From Fulvia fulva (lineage: Eukaryota > Ascomycota > Dothideomycetes > Mycosphaerellales > Mycosphaerellaceae), in the NCBI RefSeq assembly GCF_020509005.1, contig NC_063018.1:620001-684000 (forward strand): a stretch of 64,000 nucleotides of DNA, given 5' to 3'. This document shows, in pieces, positions 45,689 to 56,171 of this stretch. The notes under the pieces were generated by a model. The model was given only the letters and a program-made list of their open reading frames with translations, was not told the DNA's origin and did not search any database. The position numbers and the translations under genes are program-made. Position 1 is the first letter of the stretch. Each line of letters opens with the position of its first letter.

Positions 45689-46354
45689 TCACATAACACC
45701 ACACCCCCAACCCCTCTCACTCGATATCTTCCAATCAAGTCCACTATCACGAGAAGACCTACCAGTCCACTTAGAGAAGCTGCAAGCACACTTTCCCGGC
45801 TTCCTCCGCAAAACCCCCACCGCCTCTCCCATAACCTCGCCCAAAGTCTCCCCATGCACCTTGGCGGAAAATCCGCAGATGTCTACAGTCTTGACACAGT
45901 CCCATTCATCAATCGGAAAGACCTCCGGCTGACCGATTCGAATACCACGCCATGAACCAGGTTGCATACATGCCATCTCCTTCCTCCAGAACCTGTTCCA
46001 CCGGTATCGCGATTCTTGATCCTGGCTCCACTTGCAGCTTAACTCGACGTCGAGGTCCTCGTGGCAGGCAGGGTGCCATGTGATGGTGAAAGGCTGAGTG
46101 ATGGCAGTGATGCGCTTGTCTCGCAGAAAGTGTCGTAAGTCTCTGCTTTGGTGATACGGTTTGCTTTGCTCGAGGTGCATGCGCTTTCGGATAGGTTTGG
46201 TATTGACGATCACGCTTCTGAAAGTGCTGTTGACTGCTTGTAGCACGTATAGCTGGAAGGGGTCGACGTGAAGGAGGACGTTCTCGAGCAACTCGGGTAT
46301 GTTGAAGACAGTCGCTGCTGCTGTCGCCGCTTGCGGTCCATTGAGGTCGGCCAT
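45689..46354 (-). CDS. F-box-like protein, paralog 5 of 6
   Basis: A 221-residue intronless member. TVFNIPELLENVLLHVDPFQLYVLQ is followed by PIRKRMHLEQ; the shared element reads GSWRGIRIGQPEV. HGETLGEVMGEAVG matches the GEPLGAVTDRV stretch of paralog 4, supporting close kinship and tandem duplication. The C-terminus is basic with several Cys and Trp. The intergenic gap to paralog 4 is 243 bases. The function is not established. Confidence 0.75.
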   Translation of the reverse strand: MADLNGPQAATAAATVFNIPELLENVLLHVDPFQLYVLQAVNSTFRSVIVNTKPIRKRMHLEQSKPYHQSRDLRHFLRDKRITAITQPFTITWHPACHEDLDVELSCKWSQDQESRYRWNRFWRKEMACMQPGSWRGIRIGQPEVFPIDEWDCVKTVDICGFSAKVHGETLGEVMGEAVGVLRRKPGKCACSFSKWTGRSSRDSGLDWKISSERGWGCGVM

Positions 46355-46574
46355 CAGTCGGTTTTACTGTGAGTGATAATGTCGAATGGTTCGTTATAGG
46401 CGTGTCCACCTCTTGTCGTCTAGCGGGTAGCCTTGGTATCTGGAGCCAAGCCCAGAATTTGTGGTACGTGACCGTGGTCACGTGGTAAAGAGGAGTTCTT
46501 TCTACTGACAGGAGTAGTTACATGTGATCGCGAAGTGCCCCACGTACAGATTATCTCGCACACTCTACCACATT

Positions 46575-47567
46575 CTAAGCCACTGCTTGCCAGTTGACCC
46601 TCAAACCGAAGAAGTACTCGCTGAGACGACGCTCCGGATGCTCGCGTGCAAATTTCACCCATCCGCTTTCTTCATGTATGAAGAAGCGATCACGACTCTC
46701 CTTGTCGAACACGATCCTCGTCGGGAAGACGTACTTGGTATCGGGCAGCGCACGGCCTCCCAATGATTTCCGTACTACATCTTGAACCGCCCCCAGAGTC
46801 ACCGCGCCCTCGCCTCCCAGAGTCACCGCGGTCTCACCTGAACAGAAGTGTGTTAGCCATACTCGAAAACCGCTTGTCAGTACCTCAGCGACTGCTGCTG
46901 AGATGGAGATGAAGCACGCATTTCGGACAGACGATGCTTTCACTCCTTCACATTCACTCACCAAACCGAGCTGCGTCTTTCTGCGTTCGAATGGAATCCG
47001 CGGGTCCGTTCACGGCGTAGAGTAGGTCGAAGGTGATTGGTGGCTGAGTGACAAACATAGCTCGCCACGGACCTGGACGCCAAGACAACAGCTCTTTCGA
47101 GCCGATGGAGAGCTGCAGACTCTGATGCAACTTGTCGCCCGTATTCCGTATCGTGAATGCTGGATGAATCTTGCATATGATCATACTATCCACCACGTTG
47201 GGGTCTTGCGATTTTGCCGAGAGCGAGTCGAACTGGTGTATCTGAAGGACGAATTGGGCAGGCACACCTGGGTATCTGGCCTGGACTTGCTTTTTTCTAG
47301 CCGAGAGACACTCGAGACCGGTATGGTGGAGAGTGTTTCGGTGAGGTATGGCGAGCGCTTGATGATGTCTTTGCTGACGTTGTTCCAGATGTGGCCGACA
47401 CGTTGCACAGCGACAACACCTTTTGGTGGAAGGTAGGTGACGATCATCTCGACCAGCTCGAATGTGCCAAGTGCTTTGGCGGCCGCCTCTGACTTGGCGG
47501 AGAGCAGTTGCAGCGAGGCAGAAAGCTTCGCAATGCTGTTGTCCGCCGGCGGCGGAGAAGACTGCAT
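46575..47567 (-). pseudogene. F-box-like protein, paralog 6 of 6, one-base frameshift
   Basis: Start ATG 47567 (MQSSPPPADN); upstream codons of the same frame lead only to TTG. An F-box-like segment (TFELVEMIVTYLPPKGVVAVQRV) is followed by LTETLS. At a run of six A residues near 47300 the frame changes. One more A would join it to KQVQARYPGVPAQF and the continuing frame with GPWRAMFVTQPP, the shared Trp element. A 124-base intron (46961-46838) then leads to the last exon, ending VNWQAVA at 46575. The gene is longer than its relatives. The frameshift could be a homopolymer sequencing error or a true lesion. A 24-base imperfect duplication lies at the last exon's start. Confidence 0.65.
46791..46837. 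repeat. 24-base direct repeat
   Basis: The block CCCAGAGTCACCGCG occurs twice, 24 bases apart, inside the last exon of paralog 6 and encodes a duplicated AVTLG(G) unit. Confidence 0.8.
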
Positions 47568-47956
47568 GTTGTTGCTTCGCTTCGAAGGCGGCCCGGGGGT
47601 GATAGAAGGCGTGTGAGGTGAGGTGAGGCGGTAGTCTGGAACAGTCTGTTCGGTCGGAGTCAGTGGCGCGCCGTGCGACGGATCGGTCGGCGTTGCAGGA
47701 ATACACAACTCGTGTGGAGTCCGGCTGCGAAAGCAACAGCGCGGTGTCGATGATGAGGGAATGATGGCGGTCGTTGTTGCCCTTCAAGTGATGGAGCGAG
47801 CAGTCATGCCAGTAGCTCCGACCGTTTCCTTCCCGTCGAAGCGAGGTCGCGCTTGCCCGCCGTTACAGATCGATCGAGTCCACGTCCTTCACATGTAGCC
47901 ATCTTGCACTGCCTTTTCACACATTTGCTGCGTGTGGCCTCCACTTCGCCATCGCT
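47568..47956. other. divergent spacer
   Basis: About 390 bases between the divergent starts of F-box-like paralog 6 and the Ser/Arg-rich gene. No credible ORF. Confidence 0.5.
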
Positions 47957-49651
47957 ATGCCTTCTCGCAAAGCTGACAGCGAGTCGAGTGCCACCAAGTC
48001 AGACATCCGCCGCACTTCTTTACGCCGCCTGAGCTCCATCGCCTCGTTGCATTCGCTGAATCCCTTCCATCGCCGCCGTTCTAACAACAACACCCTCGCA
48101 GACACACCCGCAACCTCGACCAGCAACTTGTCCTTGATCAGCACAGTGGTGAATGCTCCCGAATGTCCAAAAGACCTGATCTTTGCCGAACACGAAACCG
48201 CCCATGTCAACGCCAAACCACCGCAGCCAGCACAGCCTCATTTGCCGTCTAGAAGAAGCAGCTACATCTGTCTGCCGGACGATCCGATCGGTGGCATGCC
48301 TCGAAGCAGGACTTTCAGCAATCTGCCGATTCCGACACGATTGAAGAAGACCAGCAATCCGCTTGCACAGTCCAAATCACATGCACGTCTCCCGTCGACC
48401 GTGCAGCCACCTCGACTTCCGTCTCCACCTAGGTCCAGCCGCAAACACTCCATCACACGCTTGGCTGGCATCGAGAACATACCCGCATCAGCAAGGAAGG
48501 CGCTCCCAAGATCAGATACCGAACCATTGCTACAAGCCAGCCATGACTATCGAGGCCCCCACGTGGCTCGCTCGACTGCCTTCAAGGAGAATATCACGCT
48601 CAGTCCGATCAAGCCTCTGCCAAGCCTCGATATGGTCGACACGAAGGACTTCTACAGCCAATCGCCGACATATGTCAGCGCGCAGAACTGGTCCAACATC
48701 GGCGATCTGACAGATCCATTGCCAAGTCCGAGCCTGGGCTTGACGAACTCGTTCTCCAGCTCCACCCTCTCCTTGACAAAGTATAGAGCACTGCCCGAGG
48801 GAGCGTACAAGCGGCTGTCGCAAAAGTATGACAGCTGTCCAGCATATCGCAGCGCCAAAGAGAGGGTTCCCACACCAGGGCAGGCAGTGCAGAGGTGGAA
48901 CTCGCAGCCAGTGCTTGGTGCAAAGTCGAGTCGTCGCTCTTCACATGGAGAGATCAAGCAAGCGAGATTGATGTCGACTCGCGGTGCTCCTACTCCACCT
49001 CCACCAAAGACACCACTCGGAACGCAAGTGCTCAATCAGGCGAAGTCCAGGACTACTAGCAGCTCTTCAACACATCTTCTTCCTGTGATGGAGCAAGTCA
49101 TCGCGAGCGAGAACGAATTGCCAGGCACGTCGTCGAGGAGAGACTCAGTTGTCGACAACCCCCGAGCAGTAAGTCTCGCTTCCTGTGTAGCCATAAACGT
49201 TGCTAATACTTTTTAGGTTCGCGTCTACGAACCACCCGCCTACTGGACCGGCCGCTTCTCCACTCTCAACGACCGCTACCGTAACGAAGAGCTCCTCGAG
49301 TGCAACATCCTAACACCATCGCGCTCTTCCGAAGATTGGGTTCCCAAATCTCATACCGACAAGATTCACACCCCAGATGCCAACTGCGCTCGAATGCGTC
49401 GAGCCATAGAACTTTTACACAGCCAGTGCGCAACAGACGAAGCCAAGCGCAGCTTCTACGTTTGGCAGAAGCAGCTGGCCGTGGCTCTGCAAACGCCAGA
49501 GCTTGCGAAGCCGGTCGCTGGAGCACGACACTGTCAGCTGGAGATGAGCCTCAAGGACCATTCTTCGTCGCCAGGTTCGCCATTCGGCTCGGGTCGTAAG
49601 GTCAGCTTCTTGGATCGCTTGCTAGGTCGGAAGGAGAGGAGCTTCGTCTAA
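47957..49651 (+). CDS. Ser/Arg-rich protein with conserved WTGRF C-terminal region
   Basis: Exons 47957-49168 and 49217-49651 (48-base intron) encode 548 residues. The N-terminal 400 residues are disordered and rich in Ser, Pro and Arg (RRTSLRRLSSIASLHSL), with many potential phosphorylation sites. The folded part is at the C-terminus: YEPPAYWTGRFSTLNDRYRNEELL and, later, AIELLHSQCATDEAKRSFYVWQ, a pattern I associate with uncharacterised ascomycete proteins. It ends with basic residues (FLDRLLGRKERSF). No enzymatic motif is seen. The function is unknown; a phosphoregulated adaptor would fit the composition but is speculation. Confidence 0.75.
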
Positions 49652-49895
49652 GTGGGTTGAGGGAGATGGCTTGTCTTGTATGTTTAAAGTGGTATAGATC
49701 CCGGTGATCGTCCAAAGCTTGAGAGTGAGTACGGTAATGTCAAGCGGCCGGATGACGGATAGAATGGTGGTCAATACACTCTAGAAGACGCAAAGAGAAC
49801 ATATTGTATACTCACACATAATGCATACTCTTCACCGCCCAATGCCGCTCCTCCCAAAATCCAACAGAACTCCCATTAACCCAATCCGCTCATCA

Positions 49896-51448
49896 TTATG
49901 CAATACCTATCTTCTGCCTCTCGGCAGCTTCTTTCCTCTCCTTCTTTTTGGCGGCCTCGTTCTTGAAGTAGCTCTGCATCTGCTCCATCCTCGTCACGAA
50001 GAAACTACCCTTGTGCCTGAACTCTTTCGCCAACACTCCGATCGCATCGGCATAGTTCACTGCCTTGTCGTACTCCTCCTGGCTTCCAATGTCCCTGATC
50101 AAGTACCCCTTCGTCGCCTCCATCCTCTCGCCTTCCATCTGCCATAATTTTATCTGATCGACCACAGTCGGTGGGAGGATCGGCGCATCGTTGACTGCGG
50201 CTTGTCGCCTGAGTACGGGGTGTGCGTGGGTTGTGAGGTAGTCGATGATTTGGTCGGAGGTTATGCCAGCGGCTATGGCGGCTTGGGTGGATGCTTTTGT
50301 TATCTTTGCGGTTATGAGGTTCGGGTAGCGAGTGTTTAGGCTGGCGAAGAGGGAGAGGATGGAGATGAGGAGTGGGGAGGAAGTGTAGGCGTAGAGGCGG
50401 TAGTTGGTCTCGAGGATGATGAAACCTTTCTCGTCGGAGGCGGAGGCGGCGAAGTCGGTTGATGGGTCGCCGGTCGCGACGGTTGTCTTCATCAGACTGT
50501 TGTTTGTGAGGGCGGGAGCGTCGGAGGTGAGGGTTGTGGCGAGGCGGGTTGGGTAGTAGCGTTGGGAGTCGGGAGTGCGGCGGTAGACGAGACCGAAGTC
50601 TGCGAGGTCGTCGAGCATGTGTTTCTGGGTTGGTGTGAGGTTCGCGGTGCTGTAGGAGATCCCTAGCTCGAGGGAGCCAAGGGTGAAGAGGAAGGAGAGG
50701 ACTTCGACGGGGTCCATGCGGAGCTGGGAGGAGTGGTTAGTGAGTGTGGTGGATGTGGACCGTATCGTACGGTATGTCTCACCGAGGACGATGCCTCCAG
50801 GTAAACGATCAACAATGACCACACCTGAGCATTCACATCTTGGAGGAGAAACGTGAATCCTGTCGTGCTGATCATCCTCTGCTTTCCACCGCCCTTCAAG
50901 TTAACGAACTCGCCCGATTGCAGCAGCGACTTCGTGCCAGCCGAGATGTCCACTTCGCCAGACAGAGCGCGGTTCGCGCTGCCTACCACATAATACAGTA
51001 TGGCCTCCCATTGTCTCCGCGCAAAAGTGTCCAGGTAGTCGATCGAGATGGGCGTCTTGTCTGGTGTCGAGCAGGGCACACCGAATGATCTATGATCGCC
51101 ACCTCCCGTCAACGCCAACCGCAGACTCTTTCCATACGCGGGCGATAGCTTATACGTAAGCTTTCCATTGTCCTGCTCATCGAAGAGGATCCGCAGCCGC
51201 GATAGTGTGCTCAGCGCCTTGTCTCTCGCCTGCTGACTCGGCATGTCCGGCCGTATCCACGTGTCCAAATCTGCTGCTGCGAAGGGTGTCGGCATGTACA
51301 GCATCGCCATCACGAGCGTCTTGGCCAGGTGAGGCAGCATTCGACGGAATATGGCGAGTGCTGTGGATGGCTGCTGGTACAACTTGGTAAATGTGGCACC
51401 AGGCAGCTGTTCGAGGTAGTCCAGCGCCCACTGCGCTGAAGACGACAT
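49896..51448 (-). CDS. TFB2: TFIIH core subunit Tfb2/p52
   Basis: Exons 51448-50783 and 50723-49896 (59-base intron) encode 497 residues, near the 513 of yeast Tfb2. The N-terminus has YLEQLPGATFTKLYQQPSTALAIFRRML and ARRQWEAILYYVVGS. The middle has RMDPVEVLSFLFTLGSLELG, QKHMLDDLADFGLVYRR and the FIILETNYRLYAYTSSPL strand. The C-terminal part contains a VVDQIKLWQMEGERM helix and a basic coiled tail. Tfb2 anchors and stimulates the Ssl2/XPB translocase in TFIIH for transcription initiation and nucleotide excision repair. ATG 51448 (MSSSAQWAL) is chosen because 45 upstream codons are low-complexity. The gene appears intact. Confidence 0.93.
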
Positions 51449-51697
51449 GGTGGAGGTGGTGTCGCCTTGCGCGGCGGGCGTATGTGTCGTTGATTCAGCC
51501 CATCTTCCGTGGTTGACGAAGGGAGGAGTTGAAGTAGTGATGCCCGTTCGAGGTGTCGCCGGAGCTGGTCCCGTGCTGACCAAACCTTGCTTCGCAATTC
51601 GACATCACTTGATCAGCCTCCTCGACCTGAACATCATCAACATTCCCTTACGGCATCATCAGACTTGCAGAGAAGACATCATATTTCACGACTGTTA

Positions 51698-52202
51698 TCA
51701 TGCTGTGCCTACGCTAAATCGTGCTCCCTTAATTCGCTCTTGCAGCCAATACTTTATCGCCTCTATGGCCACCCCATCTACGTCGCCCTCAGCATGATCA
51801 AGAATCGCATCAATGCGGCGCCTGTCTTCAGGTACGTCGTAGCCAAGTCCAGGTGTACTCAAGATCTTGTCCTTGGCGGCCGAGTCTCCTTGGAACATCG
51901 CCCTGGAAGCGCCCGCAACCAGCGCTATCTTGATCGTGGGTGATATTTTGCTCTTCTCTTGCATCTCCTTGTCGGCTGCTTGCAGGGCGATCTACGTCCT
52001 AACAGGCCTATAGGCCCAGTTAGGCTCATGTGAAGAACAAGTGGCGTTGAGCATAGACTCACAGCCCTGCTGTCGCTGCCGCGCTCCGCAGGCGCGAGGC
52101 TTCTGCTTCCTTGGCTTCACCAGTGAAGCCCTCGAGTGCATCATAAAGACGATTTCCGTATGGGTCTTGAAGGGCATAATCGGTGGGATACGGATTACTC
52201 AT
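51698..52202 (-). CDS. small hypothetical protein, two exons with unresolved junction
   Basis: A first exon from ATG 52202 (MSNPYPTDYALQDPYGNRLYD) runs to about 52069 with a GTGAGT donor. A second part, ending at 51698, reads IALQAADKEMQEKS, LVAGASRAMFQ, PGLGYDVPEDRRRIDAIL and AIKYWLQERIKGA. The phases do not match at the obvious GT-AG junction: the donor leaves two bases while the second part needs phase zero. So either a non-canonical site or a small indel is involved. Both parts are helical and polar. The family is not recognised. Confidence 0.5.
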
Positions 52203-53340
52203 GTTGATAGGTTCGTAGTGTCGAGCGGGTTGGCAAGAACCAAACTGGCAGAGCATGGCAGATCAACTGCACACTTATACGCCCGCAGGCAAACACTTCG
52301 CCGTCAAAGTACTGCATCGAAGACATGACAAAGACATTTACCAGGACAACCATGGAGAAAACAGAAACATCGAGCCATCTAGTTGATTCTAGGCTTCGAG
52401 GCCTGGCAACGAAATTCCATGCCGCCGGGCGCTTCGCCGTACTGGCACATAGGATACTTCAGCTTGAAGCTACCGGCGCGTAGCTACGTAGCGGACGGCG
52501 TAGCAATACGTACGAGGCTATCAGCGCCTGGTGACCCCAGACGCCTTCGTTGGCAGTCTATGGCGGCGGCGGCAGTGGCAACTACCTCTGTCCTCAGCCC
52601 CTGCTCGACTCACTTCTGCCGGACCCTACATCATCGCATCAACTGTCACTCCGAGACACGCTTCACTTTCCCTTCACTTGCAGGACTCGCACAAAGGCAT
52701 ATAATCACACAAGGATATGATTCACTCATCAAAGAAGCAGAAATTGCATCCGTGGCGCAAGCTGTATCTTCGGCGTGTGCATAGCTCAGTTCGAATGACG
52801 TGTTTATCATATCATGTCATTCATGAGTTGTGTATCACTGGCAACCATAAGTCCGATACGAGGTATCCATGCTTTCTCTTCCCTGAGGCTATCGCCTCAG
52901 GTCTTCTTTTTGCCTTTTGCTAGCCTTGCACTACAGAAAGGCAGCAGTGTTCAGTCAGTACCGCTTACGATGCTTTCCACCGCATGGTCAGCAGGGGTTG
53001 GTGTACATTGGAGAGTAGCCTGAGCAGGCGAAAGGATCGAGATATCGCAACAATGGTGCAGCCTTGCCGGCGCATGAGTGAACACCCTCACACCACGAAG
53101 GTGCTGGTGAACATAAGGCCTGTCTCGAAGTTCACTGTGTCCAAGTGTTGTGTGTCTTAGACAGAGCTTTGAGACAACAGAACTGGCCGCTTGTTCACTC
53201 AAGACCTGCTTCTTGGATACTGTGACTCCACAGACCGGCAAACAACCACTTGTCACGACCACCAACCTATCTGCCTCTTCGACAGCTGCCATCTCCGCAT
53301 CAACATACTACAAGAAAGCTATCAGATCACACTTGAAGAC
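52203..53340. other. 1.1 kb gene-free stretch
   Basis: It lies between divergent genes. The reading frame of the next gene stays open for 50 codons upstream of its chosen ATG (from 53191), so a longer N-terminus is formally possible, but that segment looks non-coding. Confidence 0.5.
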
Positions 53341-54367
53341 ATGACTAGCACTACAGGAGTAGTGATTGCTAGTGCTGGTGATGTGCTCCTCAAGGTCGGC
53401 GCTGACGGTGAAGAACGCAAGTTGCTCGTGTCCAGCGAGGTTCTCAGAAGCTGTTCCTTCTACTTCAAGGCACTGACAGGAGACAAGTTCCGTGAAGTTC
53501 AGGTCGCGCGCAGTGCCCAGAGCCCACAGATCATAGTCCTGCAGGAAGATGATGCTCAAGCAATGGAAGACTTGTGCTTGCTCCTACATGGGCAAGAGCC
53601 TACTGGTTTCCGGAACGCTATGACCAAGGACGCAAGCGCAGATGCTGTAGTAGCGAGCGTGAACCGAATCCTCTCTCTCGCAGTGGCAATCGACAAGTAC
53701 GACTGTGTTGGCCGCCTTCGTCTGCAATGCTCGGGATTGCTTTTCGAGTGGCTGGAAGCATGCGGTCAGAAGCCTGAGCCGGAGCGGTGGTTGGCGCAAC
53801 TCGTCACAGCTTCGTATCTGCTGGACAACAAGCATGTTTTTCGAATCACTGCCGAGCGTATCACAAAGGAGACATTGAAGCTTCCCAACGACAAGGACTG
53901 GCCAACGGCAGTTCCGAGGAAGATGATGCCAGAGAGGGTCACAGGTACGTTTCCCTAGACTGTGCCTATGTGCAACGACCCACTGACTTCGCGTAGACGC
54001 TATTGCTGCTAAGGGTGATCGCAGCGCCGTCATCTTCGCTACTCGACTCCGGAGTTCGCTCTATGAGTCGTGTCCGCTGGAGTGCTCGGACTGCCGCTCC
54101 CAGGTTGACTGTGCCTACGAATGGCAGTCCATGCACACTGATGAGCCTTGGCAACTAAGCATCAAAGGATCCATGGAACAGATGCAGGAGATTGCGGATG
54201 ATATGTGCAGCAGTCACGAAGGGGATGATAGGCTCGAGATGCAGGAAGCCTTGGAAGACCTCGGGGAGATCCGGTCGGACATAGACAGGGCTACTAGTGG
54301 GCTCTGCTTGAAGTGTGTACGTGGTGGCGACAGCTTACAAGGCAAGTGTGAGAAGGATGATCATTGA
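53341..54367 (+). CDS. BTB/POZ protein with Cys-rich C-terminus, paralog A
   Basis: Exons 53341-53944 and 53997-54367 (52-base intron) encode 324 residues. The N-terminal BTB domain begins VVIASAGDVLLKVGADGEERKLLVSSEVL and FYFKALTGDKF, with MEDLCLLLHG, as in small fungal BTB proteins. After the intron comes a Cys-rich region: CPLECSDCRSQVDC and, at the end, CLKCV...GKC. These could form a zinc-binding element. BTB domains mediate protein-protein contacts, often dimerisation. The downstream gene at 54708 is a paralog with the same layout. The function is unknown. Confidence 0.78.
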
Positions 54368-54707
54368 AATGTCAATTGTGAAGGCCAGGAGGCATCGTCC
54401 GTCTGAGACATGCGTGCTGCATCTCCATCTCAGCACTAGTTGCTGAGACACTGGCACGTGGTGTTTGAGTATAGCTAAAGTCCTTCTGTTTAGGTGCAGT
54501 GGATTAGCTGAAGTCGTCTTGTTCCCTAGCGCTTGCCAATCTTGGTCGTTATCGTAGCAAGTATGATTGAAGCTGTCAAGAGCTACTTCTTGGTCGCATA
54601 AACTCCTTCTCCAACTTACCCCTTCCGCTGACTCTGAAGCCCTCCCTTCCATCATTGCGTCCCGCCATTGCTGTTCGTCAACACACCCTGACTCCACTTC
54701 ATAGACC
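54368..54707. other. spacer between BTB paralogs
   Basis: About 340 bases; no credible ORF. It probably contains the promoter of the second paralog. Confidence 0.5.
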
Positions 54708-55748
54708 ATGGCGACCAGACAAAACACCACCGTCGTCATCGCCAGCGATGGCGATGTCCTACTCACCGCGAGTGACCGCACCTTACGGGCATCAAGTGAG
54801 GTCCTCATCAAGAGCTCAAGCCGATTTCTCCCATTTCTTGGGCCACGCCGCAAGAAAGGACAACTTCTCCGGAGTTCACAGCAATCACGAATCCTCGAAG
54901 TGATTCTTGAAGACGGCCAGGCCATGGAATATCTATGCCGACACCTTCATGGCGCACGACCGCAAGACCTTCATATAGATGGGCCTATCGAGACTCACCT
55001 GCTACGACTGGGAGAGTTGATCGAGAAATACGGTTGCTCAGCGAAACTACAGGAACAAAGTCGAGTATTGCTGTATGGATTCATGACAGTCCCTAACCGC
55101 CTCAAGAATGATGACATTGAAGACACCTGGTGCACTCAACCCGCTGCCGCGGCATACCTCATGCGCGAAGGGGATTGCTTCGCCCGCGCCACTCGTAGGC
55201 TCATCACGCAGGCTAACAAGTTATGTGGAACTTGGCCGTCTGATGTATCCAAAGCAGAACTCCCACGACAACTTTATGTACCATTCCTGCACTCAGACTG
55301 AACACAATGCTGACACGAGACAGATGCGATCGAGCGCAAACGCTCTGCTGCGTGTTATCATTTGACGTTCGGTCTTGGAGATCACTTGTTGAATGTGGCG
55401 GGTAACGATTGTGATGGCGAGTGTAACAAGGTGGCAAAGGAAGTCGTAGAGAAGTCCTTCGGGGGACAGTGGCCAGGCAAGCGCTTGCCCATCGCGACGA
55501 CCATCTCGAAGGCGAAAATCATTGGAGAGCAGTTGACCTGTCCCCACGGGGCCCAGAATGGTGACCAGATTCGGAGAGCCAACATACACAGGATTTGCGA
55601 GGAGGCTGAGAAAATGTCTGGGGGTATATGCATGCGCTGCGTCCTGACCAGGGCTGACCTTGACAAGAAGTGCACGACGAGGGGTCACACTTGTAACGAC
55701 CGAGCTGAAGAGGGAGCAGGCTCGCTCAAGGAGTCGGCCAAATCTTGA
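54708..55748 (+). CDS. BTB/POZ protein with Cys-rich C-terminus, paralog B
   Basis: Exons 54708-55277 and 55320-55748 join in phase zero through a 42-base intron (donor GTACCA, acceptor ACGAG), giving 332 residues. The join produces YTDAIERK, matching TDAIAAK at the same place in paralog A and fixing the acceptor. The BTB part reads VVIASDGDVLLTASDRTLRASSEVLI and MEYLCRHLHG. The C-terminal Cys elements (CDGEC, CPHG, CMRCV and KKC) parallel those of paralog A but are spread wider. Tandem duplication is likely; the function is unknown. Confidence 0.76.
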
Positions 55749-56171
55749 GGGACGGACGCCAACGTGTTCGGCAAAGACTTTTGCTTCATCGATGAGTCGA
55801 CATGCTCGGCGGCGATCATCTTGGCCACAGCCCTCAGAGCCTCGAGCGAGTGGTCACAAACAGATCCGGCGAGTCGTAGGGGTATCTTCAGGTGATACAG
55901 GCAGACTCGGTGCACCTTTGCTTGGCATCTGACTGCGTTTTGAACTTTTAGTCGTGGCTCTTCAAGCCTCAGACTGCTGCGGAAAGGACAAGAGCAGGCT
56001 TCCTGAAATGCGCGTCGTTGGGGCAACAGGCATGATCGATCGCTGTCTTCAAGTATTACCTTCTCGCATGGACCAGATCCATCCATATCCTCATAGCAAT
56101 ACAAGCATTCACCACACTCTTACACCCCAAGCCCAGATCCAAACGCCCACGCTCTTGATACCAATGCTTAC
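55749..56171. other. convergent spacer
   Basis: About 420 bases between convergent BTB paralog B and ARP5. No credible gene. Confidence 0.5.

Noticed and set aside
45909..46481. 190-codon minus-strand frame
   Set aside because: Different register of F-box-like paralog 5; no conserved elements.
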